Shown: positions 1 through 4,945 of the stretch, in pieces
Numbering within the stretch: position 1 is the stretch's first letter
How the letters are laid out: each line of letters begins with the position of its first letter
From: an uncultured bacterium
Lineage (GTDB): Bacteria; Bacteroidota; Bacteroidia; CAILMK01
DNA length: 9,337 bases
Reading direction: 5' to 3'
Assembly (NCBI GenBank): GCA_903835275.1
Contig: CAILMK010000216.1
Span: 1-9,337 of the forward strand
Notes under the pieces: generated by a model
Databases searched by the model: none
What the model saw: only the letters and a program-made list of their open reading frames with translations
What the model was told of the DNA's origin: nothing
Position numbers and translations under genes: made by a program

Positions 1-2
1 AT

Positions 3-194
3 AAAGAATATTATTATCTGGTTACAAAGGTTAGAGCAACATGTATAAAAATACTTGTCAACTCTGTAGGGCCGCAGCGTGATAATATTACTTCTGAATT
101 AGGCATTCGAAGCATAGACTATCATGATACCAAACCTGTTAGATTATATCTAATTACAGAGCCTAAATTTTCGGAAAAAATAAATGGGAGATAG
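3..194 (+). CDS. C-terminal end of an unrecognised protein (partial, runs in from the left)
   Basis: An open frame of 63 codons enters from the left edge and ends at a TAG (192-194). It contains no ATG, so it can only be the tail of a longer gene. The peptide mixes charged and hydrophobic residues like a folded protein (LVTKVRATCIKILVNSVG near its start, ending FSEKINGR). I do not recognise a family. Only about 15 of 64 codons end in G or C, lower than the genes further right (about 42 of 112 in the csaA-like gene). A run this long without a stop is unlikely by chance in AT-rich DNA but not impossible, so the call is moderate. Two tandem hairpins start 17 bases after the stop, as would suit the 3' end of a transcript. 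Confidence 0.5.
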   Translation, partial: KEYYYLVTKVRATCIKILVNSVGPQRDNITSELGIRSIDYHDTKPVRLYLITEPKFSEKINGR

Positions 195-210
195 ATCACC
201 CCTCCCCGCT

Positions 211-234
211 GGTTTGGATATATTTATCCGAACC
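211..234. repeat. Hairpin-forming inverted repeat (10-bp stem, 4-nt loop)
   Basis: GGTTTGGATA (211-220) pairs with TATCCGAACC (225-234) around a TATT loop, with one G-T wobble. It lies just downstream of the partial gene ending at 194 and 9 bases before a second hairpin. There is no T-run after it, so it is not a classical intrinsic terminator. It may be an RNA 3'-end stabiliser or part of a dispersed repeat. Confidence 0.5.
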
Positions 235-243
235 CAAGAGCCC

Positions 244-258
244 GGGATATTTTATCCC
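244..258. repeat. Second tandem hairpin (6-bp perfect stem)
   Basis: GGGATA (244-249) and TATCCC (253-258) form a perfect stem around a TTT loop. Both this hairpin and the one at 211-234 contain a GGATA/TATCC core, which suggests a shared origin. No T-tract follows. Confidence 0.45.
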
Positions 259-325
259 ACTACATAAAACGAAGAATGATATAGCAAACAAAGCAATCAT
301 AAAGCCCAACTAAAAAAATAATCCT

Positions 326-475
326 ATGTACATCATAGAAGGAAGCAGCGAACACGCAGACCAGATAGCCTACAGCACGGATAATGTAAACTTGATCTAT
401 ATATACAAGGCCAAGATCCGCCTCATCACGGATCATGTAAGCTTTGTGCGCCTCAATATGCTCGGCGGGGGATAA
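326..475 (+). CDS. Possible small protein or gene remnant, 49 aa, function unknown
   Basis: The frame starts at ATG 326 after an A-rich stretch (TAAAAAAATAATCCT), the usual look of a Bacteroidota leader, and ends at TAA 473-475. The peptide begins MYIIEGSSEHADQ and ends FVRLNMLGGG. It has no signal peptide or clear membrane helix, and I recognise no family. Codon use is odd: 32 of 50 codons end in G or C (64%), against about 23% in the partial gene to the left and about 38% in the csaA-like gene. It could be a true small gene, the remnant of a larger transferred gene, or chance. The decayed repeat that follows it suggests this stretch has been rearranged. Confidence 0.3.
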   Translation: MYIIEGSSEHADQIAYSTDNVNLIYIYKAKIRLITDHVSFVRLNMLGGG

Positions 476-490
476 GGTTCCGGAGGTTTA

Positions 491-579
491 AATGACCCCC
501 TTAGTTCCTCGTAAGTCATCCCCTTGGCCTGCCGGCCTCCCCCTGTCAAAGGGGGACCGCAATTTTTCGGCTTAGTGAT
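491..579. repeat. Decayed copy of a Bacteroidota-type intergenic repeat
   Basis: The stretch carries C-block/G-block dyads: a 7-bp perfect stem TCCCCCT (538-544) / AGGGGGA (550-556) with a 5-nt loop; ATGAC (492-496) matched by GTCAT (515-519); and GGCC (526-529) matched by GGCC (534-537). It shares AAAGGGGGA, TTCG and CTTAGTGAT, in the same order, with the better-preserved element at 2928-3007, so the two look like members of one family. It does not overlap a supported gene. Confidence 0.5.
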
Positions 580-585
580 TAGTTT

Positions 586-612
586 AAAAAGTCAATACTT
601 CTTGAAATATTG
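586..612 (-). terminator. Probable intrinsic terminator of the ABC-F gene
   Basis: Read on the minus strand, 28 bases past the ABC-F stop, CAATATTT (612-605) pairs with AAGTATTG (600-593) around a 4-nt loop, with one mismatch. It is followed by AC and five T residues (590-586). The stem is AT-rich and so weak, but position, orientation and T-tract fit. Confidence 0.45.
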
Positions 613-639
613 CGTGGACAGTAGACTGTTAGCTGTGGA

Positions 640-2262
640 CTAAACAGTCACTCCGTACATCTCATCACGTAAAGCTTTCACCTGTTCGTTTTCGAGATAT
701 TCATCATAGGTCATGTTTTTGTCGATCATTCCGGAAGGAGTCAATTCGATAATACGAGTCGCTATGGATTGCATGAATGTATGGTCATGCGTGGTGAATA
801 ATAATGTTCCTTTGAAATCTATCAGTGAATTATTGAATGCAGTAATAGATTCCAGGTCCAGGTGATTCGTAGGTTCATCCAGCATAAGAACGTTTGCACC
901 TTGCAACATCATTCTTGAAATCATGCAACGAACTTTTTCTCCACCGGAAAGAACGGTACATTTCTTCAATGTTTCCTCTCCTGAAAAAAGCATTTTACCC
1001 AGGAATCCGCGAACGAAAGATTCATCCTTTTCCTTGGAATATTGTGCAAGCCAATCCACTAAACTCACAGGCTCTTCAAAATAAGAAGCATTTTCATTGG
1101 GAACGTACGCCTGGGTGGTAGTGATACCCCATTTGAAGTTTCCTGTAGTAGCTTCTTTTTCTCCTGCAAGTACCTGGAAGAAGTTTGTAATGGCAATATG
1201 ATTTCTGGAAAGAATGGCAACTTTATCACCTCTATCCAGACTGAAGTTTACATTAGAAAATATTGTTTCCCCGTCATTGGTATAGCTGAGGTTTTCAACA
1301 CTCAAAATCTGGTCACCTGCTTCGCGATCCGATTTTAAAATGATGGCAGGATATTTACGGTTGGATGCCTTGATATCATCCACCACGATTTTTTCGAGTA
1401 ATTTTTTTCTGCTGGTAGCCTGGCGTGATTTGGATGCATTGGCACTGAAGCGCGCAATGAATTCCTGTAATTCTTTCTTTTTGTCCTCAGCTTTTTTATT
1501 CGAATCGTAGCGTTGTTTCAATGCCAACTGACTACTCTCATACCAGAAGGTATAGTTACCTGTATAAATTTGCAATTTGCTAAAATCAATATCTGCCACG
1601 TGCGTACACACCGCATCTAAAAAGTGCCTGTCATGTGATACAACGATCACTGTATTTTTAAAATCAGCAAGGAAGTTTTCCAGCCATGCGATGGTTTCCA
1701 CATCAAGGTCATTGGTAGGCTCGTCGAGTAGCAATATGTCAGGATTACCGAAAAGAGCCTGTGCCAATAGTACACGGACTTTTTCGTTACCGGTAAGTTC
1801 CTTCAAAGATTTGTCATGCAGGGATTCCTTTACACCCAGTCCGCTGAGCATACTTGCCGCATCGCTTTCAGCATCCCATCCGTCCATTTCAGCGAATAAT
1901 CCTTCCAGTTCAGCGGCGCGCATTCCATCTTCGTCCGTAAATTCGGATTTCATATAGATGCTGTCCTTTTCATTCATCACTTCCCAGAGCTTTTTATGCC
2001 CCATAATAACGGTTTGCAAAACAGGGATATCATCAAATTCAAAGTGATTCTGCTTTAAAACAGCCATACGTTCTCCGGGTGTAATATGTACCTGACCTGA
2101 AGCCGGATCAATTTCACCTGAAAGAATCTTCAAAAAAGTGGATTTCCCTGCGCCATTGGCACCGATCACGCCATAGCAATTACCGGGAGTGAATTTTACA
2201 GTTACGTCTTCAAACAGCACACGTTTGCCATACCGCAAGGAAATATTGGTAGTAGAAATCAT
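640..2262 (-). CDS. ABC-F family ATPase, YbiT-like (ribosome-associated translation factor)
   Basis: This is a soluble tandem ABC ATPase of 540 aa with no membrane segment. ABC-F proteins bind the ribosomal E site and act on stalled or initiating ribosomes. NBD1 has a full Walker A (GANGAGKST, 34-42), an arm-like insert (about 85-135), Walker B with LLLDEPTN (177-184) and H-loop His210. The linker that reaches the P-site tRNA spans about 240-305 and includes RFSANASKSRQATSRKK (271-287), very like E. coli YbiT as I recall it. NBD2 has LSGGEK (438-443), Walker B (LMLDE, 459-463) and His492. Two elements are decayed: the NBD1 signature reads LTGNEK (156-161), and the NBD2 Walker A (352-360) has lost its glycines and has Ile358 in place of the lysine. 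Both belong to the same composite ATP site, so one site should hydrolyse and the other not. I recall the same pattern in other Bacteroidota homologues, so it is probably a clade trait rather than recent damage. The ATG at 2262 gives full length. It is divergent from the peroxiredoxin across 170 bases. Confidence 0.95.
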   Translation of the reverse strand: MISTTNISLRYGKRVLFEDVTVKFTPGNCYGVIGANGAGKSTFLKILSGEIDPASGQVHITPGERMAVLKQNHFEFDDIPVLQTVIMGHKKLWEVMNEKDSIYMKSEFTDEDGMRAAELEGLFAEMDGWDAESDAASMLSGLGVKESLHDKSLKELTGNEKVRVLLAQALFGNPDILLLDEPTNDLDVETIAWLENFLADFKNTVIVVSHDRHFLDAVCTHVADIDFSKLQIYTGNYTFWYESSQLALKQRYDSNKKAEDKKKELQEFIARFSANASKSRQATSRKKLLEKIVVDDIKASNRKYPAIILKSDREAGDQILSVENLSYTNDGETIFSNVNFSLDRGDKVAILSRNHIAITNFFQVLAGEKEATTGNFKWGITTTQAYVPNENASYFEEPVSLVDWLAQYSKEKDESFVRGFLGKMLFSGEETLKKCTVLSGGEKVRCMISRMMLQGANVLMLDEPTNHLDLESITAFNNSLIDFKGTLLFTTHDHTFMQSIATRIIELTPSGMIDKNMTYDEYLENEQVKALRDEMYGVTV

Positions 2263-2432
2263 CGGATTATAAAAGTATAAGGATTATTTGCTAAATGAAT
2301 GGAATTACGGGCTTAAACTGCTATTTTGCTTCTTTAGTTCCATTAAGATAATAAATATTTTTTGATGTTTGGGTACCAAATTTGTAATCATGATGTTATT
2401 ATTGAAGATTGAAATATTAAACTGCTGCCTTT

Positions 2433-2906
2433 ATGAATACGACTGTCACTAAACGCCTTGGAATTGGAGATCATATCCCCAATTTTGTCCTCGCCAACCA
2501 GGATGGCAAAACGGTTGATGTCAAAAAATTACTGGGGGATAAAAACCTTGTAATTTACTTTTATCCGCGTGATAATACCTTGGGCTGTACCATTGAATCT
2601 TGCTCATTCAGAGATGAATACGCTCAATTTAAGGATGAGGGAGCTGATGTGATCGGCATTTCTTCAGATACTGTGGATTCCCATAAGGAATTCAGCAATG
2701 AACATCATTTGCCATTTACTTTACTGAGTGATCTCGGTGGGAAAGTGCGTAATTTATTCGGGGTACCCAGTGCCTTCGGTTTTATACCGGGCAGGGTTAC
2801 CTATGTTATAGATAAAGAAGGAGTTATCAGGCATATTTTTAATTCACAAATACGTCCTCAAAAGCATGTGGAAGAGGCCTTGAAAGTATTGAGAGGGTTG
2901 AATTGA
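2433..2906 (+). CDS. bcp: Thioredoxin-dependent thiol peroxidase, Bcp/PrxQ-type peroxiredoxin
   Basis: A cytoplasmic peroxidase that reduces H2O2 and organic peroxides and is recycled by thioredoxin. The 157 aa match the usual family length. The active-site pattern PxxxTxxC is present as P45, T49 and C52 (PRDNTLGC). C57, five residues on, is the resolving cysteine expected in the Bcp/PrxQ class, giving an intramolecular disulfide on the same helix. The usual TPGC is TLGC here (Leu50). The stretch LPFTLLSD (93-100) and PGRVTYVIDKEG (119-130), with Arg121 as the likely conserved active-site arginine, are typical; the C-terminal part resembles PrxQ. The start at ATG 2433 is followed at once by the domain and is preceded by an AT-rich leader with no Shine-Dalgarno sequence. 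It is the first gene of a four-gene same-strand run; a GC-rich repeat hairpin just after its stop may end or process the transcript. Confidence 0.95.
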   Translation: MNTTVTKRLGIGDHIPNFVLANQDGKTVDVKKLLGDKNLVIYFYPRDNTLGCTIESCSFRDEYAQFKDEGADVIGISSDTVDSHKEFSNEHHLPFTLLSDLGGKVRNLFGVPSAFGFIPGRVTYVIDKEGVIRHIFNSQIRPQKHVEEALKVLRGLN

Positions 2907-2927
2907 CAACGCGTTTGTAAAACTCTA

Positions 2928-3007
2928 TTACCCCTAACCCCTAAAGGGGGAGCACTTCGTGCACTTAGTGATAAGAGGAAAGTCCCCTTTAGGGGATTTA
3001 GGGGTAA
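2928..3007. repeat. Intergenic inverted-repeat element (CCCCTAAA/TTTAGGGG type)
   Basis: The left arm TTACCCCTAACCCCTAAAGG (starting at 2928) is almost the reverse complement of the right arm at 2983-3007 (TCCCCTTTAGGGGATTTAGG and on), differing by a 3-nt insertion. Inside lie a small hairpin GCAC-TTC-GTGC (2952-2962) and CTTAGTGAT (2964-2972). The element fills most of the space between the bcp-like stop and the csaA-like start. As RNA it would form a very stable long hairpin and could terminate or attenuate transcription between the genes. Palindromic intergenic blocks of this look are common in Bacteroidota genomes as I recall them. There is no gene inside, so it is REP/MITE-like rather than an insertion sequence. 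Confidence 0.7.
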
Positions 3008-3028
3008 AATGCAAAAAAAGTTAACGAT

Positions 3029-3364
3029 ATGTCTATTACCTGGCAGGAGTTTGAAAATGTAGAATTGCGGGTCGGGACCATTATCCGTTCGGAAGATTTT
3101 CCAAAGGCTCGCAAACCTGCTTATAAACTTTGGGTTGACCTTGGTCCCGATATAGGAATAAAACAATCCAGTGCGCAAGTCACATCTTTTTATTCAAGGG
3201 AAGAGCTTGTTGGAAAGCAGGTAATATGCGTCACAAATTTTTCACCCAGGCAAGTAGCTGATTTTATTTCGGAAGTTTTGATAACCGGTTTCGTTCTTGA
3301 AAGCGGTGAGGTAGTGCTTTCCCAACCTGAAAGGAAAGTTCCTAACGGGACAAGGCTGGCATAG
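3029..3364 (+). CDS. csaA: CsaA-like tRNA-binding domain protein
   Basis: A single EMAPII/Trbp111-type OB-fold domain covering the whole 111 aa, the length of B. subtilis CsaA. The match to CsaA is clear from memory: ELRVGTI (12-18) on the first strand, the near-invariant [10 protein letters not shown] (43-52), [16 protein letters not shown] (70-85), and the tail [11 protein letters not shown] (100-110). The family forms homodimers that bind tRNA; CsaA was also described as a chaperone linked to protein export. The in vivo role in Bacteroidota is unclear. The start is ATG 3029, 22 bases past the repeat; an ATG at 3009 is in another frame. It sits between a peroxiredoxin and an NrnA-type nuclease on the same strand, 67 bases from the latter, so co-transcription is plausible but not shown. 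Confidence 0.92.
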   Translation: MSITWQEFENVELRVGTIIRSEDFPKARKPAYKLWVDLGPDIGIKQSSAQVTSFYSREELVGKQVICVTNFSPRQVADFISEVLITGFVLESGEVVLSQPERKVPNGTRLA

Positions 3365-3431
3365 TTTTATACAGCAAATTCGTTTTTCAGATTTATTTAA
3401 GTTTATTTGCGGTAAATTAACGAATTGGCTA

Positions 3432-4442
3432 ATGCAGGGCATTGAAGAAATAAAGGAATTTTTACAGGAACCAAGAAAGGTTTTCATCACTATGCACCGC
3501 AAGCCGGATGGTGATGCATTGGGTTCTGCATTGGCGCTTTACCATTATTTTTTAGCCAAAGGGCATGATCCCATTGTCGTTTCTCCGACTGATTATGGGG
3601 TTTATCTGCACTGGCTTCCGGGTAATCCTTCCGTACTGATCTGGGAAGAAAGGAAAAAAGATATCCAGAAACTCATTGATAAGGCAGAGATAATATTTTG
3701 CCTCGACTTTAATAATCTGGGAAGGATTGAAGACATGGGCGAATACATCCGGACTTCAAGTGCAATGAAAGTAATGATTGATCACCACATGGAGCCCGAA
3801 GGTTTTGAAGATTATCGCCTGTGGAATCCATTGGCGTGCGCCACTGCTGAACTGGTATATAAATTTATCACTTTACTCGGCGACGAAAAAATGATTGACA
3901 AGAATATTGCCATTGGACTGTATACCGGAATTATGACAGATTCAGGCTCCTTCCAATATAGCAATGTCAGTCCGGAAGTGCATCGCATTACTGCGCGCCT
4001 GATGGAAACAGGCATGGATCATACAATGATTCACCGCAATATTTATGATACGATGAAGGAAAGCCAGATCCGTTTCTTCGGACATTGCCTGAAGAATAAG
4101 CTGGTGGTTTTGCCACAATACAGGGCAGCATACATCAGTGTGACGAGGGAGGAACTCAAGGAATACAATATACTTACGGGAGATACCGAAGGCCTGGTGA
4201 ATTATACCATGAGCATGAGCGAAGCGGTAGTTGGCGCACTGATCGTGGACAGGGAAAGGGTCGTAAAACTTTCCCTGCGTTCCAAGGGAAGTTTTCCTGT
4301 AAACGAAATCGCGAAAAAATATTTTGAAGGCGGAGGTCATGTAAATGCGGCAGGAGGCACATCTTATCTTGATTTGCAGGGAACTATCGATAAATTCATT
4401 GAAGCCCTGAAGGAATATGAATTATTATTATTGAATATTTAA
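3432..4442 (+). CDS. nrnA: DHH-family phosphoesterase, NrnA type (nanoRNase / pAp phosphatase)
   Basis: A cytoplasmic manganese-dependent enzyme of 336 aa. NrnA-type members degrade 2-5-nt RNA ends and dephosphorylate 3'-phosphoadenosine 5'-phosphate to AMP, replacing Orn and CysQ in lineages that lack them. The DHH domain shows all metal-binding motifs: HRKPDGDALGS (22-32; H22, D26, D28), CLDFNN (90-95; D92), the name motif DHH (117-119), and TGIMTDSGSF (165-174; D170). The C-terminal DHHA1 domain has the substrate-binding EGGGHVNAAGG (299-309). Length and order match NrnA; there is no CBS or membrane segment, arguing against the GdpP, MgtE-like or RecJ relatives. The ATG at 3432 sits just before the first strand of the domain. 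Whether it acts on nanoRNA, pAp or cyclic-dinucleotide products cannot be told from sequence alone. Confidence 0.93.
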   Translation: MQGIEEIKEFLQEPRKVFITMHRKPDGDALGSALALYHYFLAKGHDPIVVSPTDYGVYLHWLPGNPSVLIWEERKKDIQKLIDKAEIIFCLDFNNLGRIEDMGEYIRTSSAMKVMIDHHMEPEGFEDYRLWNPLACATAELVYKFITLLGDEKMIDKNIAIGLYTGIMTDSGSFQYSNVSPEVHRITARLMETGMDHTMIHRNIYDTMKESQIRFFGHCLKNKLVVLPQYRAAYISVTREELKEYNILTGDTEGLVNYTMSMSEAVVGALIVDRERVVKLSLRSKGSFPVNEIAKKYFEGGGHVNAAGGTSYLDLQGTIDKFIEALKEYELLLLNI

Positions 4443-4473
4443 GGCTTAATGTCACCAAGTATAAATTTTCACT

Positions 4474-4481
4474 TATATTTG
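4474..4481 (+). promoter_or_regulatory. Candidate Bacteroidota -7 promoter element (TATATTTG)
   Basis: TATATTTG matches the TAnnTTTG consensus of the Bacteroidota primary sigma factor exactly. It lies 61 bases before the START-like gene. No good TTG is seen at the -33 position, so the call is tentative. If it is real, the START-like gene has its own promoter and a leader of about 55 bases containing a purine tract (4496-4508). Confidence 0.35.
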
Positions 4482-4542
4482 GGGCTGTGCAATACGGAAG
4501 GAGGAGGGTTTAGGATTGTTGATTCATTAATGTTTTAATTTT

Positions 4543-4938
4543 ATGAAGAAAGCTGCCGTCATAGCCCGTGCCAGGTTTACCGTGGAATACATGATAAAAT
4601 CCAGCCCGGAATTTTTATATACTTATATAAGTTCACCATCCGGACTTTCAGAATGGTTTGCGGATGATGTTCGCCTTAATGGCGACGTATTTACTTTTGA
4701 ATGGGAGGGAAGCGAAGAAAAAGCAAAGCTTCTCAGCAAGAGAATAAATAAATTCGTCAAGTTTCAATGGCTGAATAAAGGTCCCGAAGAATATTTTTCC
4801 TTTGAAATTGACCAGGATGACCTGACCGGTGATGTTGCATTAATTGTCACTGATTTTGAAGATGAATCTTCTATCAGAGAAGCTGAGTTGATCTATAATG
4901 TCAGCGTAGATAAACTCCGCCAGACAATAGGCGGATAG
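4543..4938 (+). CDS. START-like domain protein (SRPBCC/AHSA1-related fold), small cytoplasmic
   Basis: A 131-aa protein of a Bacteroidota family annotated as START-like domain protein. Recognisable parts are FTVEYMIKSSPEFLYTYIS (12-30), the turn PSGLSEWFADDV (32-43), FTFEWEGSEEKAKLL (50-64) and the C-terminal helix (about 110-129). The expected fold is a helix-grip with a hydrophobic cavity, as in Bet v 1 and AHSA1 proteins. The ligand and cellular role are unknown to me. There is no signal peptide, so it is likely cytoplasmic, unlike the secreted START protein at 6010-6693. ATG 4543 is the chosen start; the first ten residues (MKKAAVIARA) are a short extension before the domain. It follows the nrnA-like gene by 100 bases and ends 7 bases from a convergent gene. 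Confidence 0.85.
   Translation: MKKAAVIARARFTVEYMIKSSPEFLYTYISSPSGLSEWFADDVRLNGDVFTFEWEGSEEKAKLLSKRINKFVKFQWLNKGPEEYFSFEIDQDDLTGDVALIVTDFEDESSIREAELIYNVSVDKLRQTIGG
4916..4935. terminator. Hairpin between convergent genes, possible two-way terminator
   Basis: TCCGCC (4916-4921) and GGCGGA (4930-4935) form a perfect GC-rich stem with an 8-nt loop. It covers the last codons of the START-like gene and ends directly before its TAG. It also sits 11-30 bases past the stop of the convergent minus-strand gene. Neither strand has a strong T-run after it, so termination is plausible but unproven. Confidence 0.35.
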
Positions 4939-4945
4939 GAAACTT

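Noticed and set aside
624..649. Imperfect inverted repeat over the ABC-F stop (GACTGTTAG / CTAAACAGTC) as the terminator
   Set aside because: It needs a bulge and has no T-tract after it on the minus strand; the hairpin at 593-612 followed by five T residues is the better candidate.
1183..1209. Sequencing error or pseudogene as the cause of the missing second Walker A
   Set aside because: The frame is intact over all 540 codons, the flanking residues align well, and the matching signature in NBD1 is changed too, which points to a real variant.
2928..3007. CRISPR repeat or insertion-sequence end
   Set aside because: There are only two diverged copies 2.4 kb apart, no regular spacers, no cas genes and no transposase; an intergenic palindromic repeat fits better.
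2858..3178. 106-codon minus-strand frame across the repeat
   Set aside because: It covers the end of the bcp-like gene, the palindromic repeat and the start of the csaA-like gene on the opposite strand; its low-complexity centre is the translated repeat.
3942..4340. 132-codon minus-strand frame opposite the nrnA-like gene
   Set aside because: It is antisense to the coding region of a clear DHH phosphoesterase and shows no recognisable domain.
4496..4508. Shine-Dalgarno site of the START-like gene
   Set aside because: It is about 35 bases from the ATG and no in-frame start lies at the proper distance.
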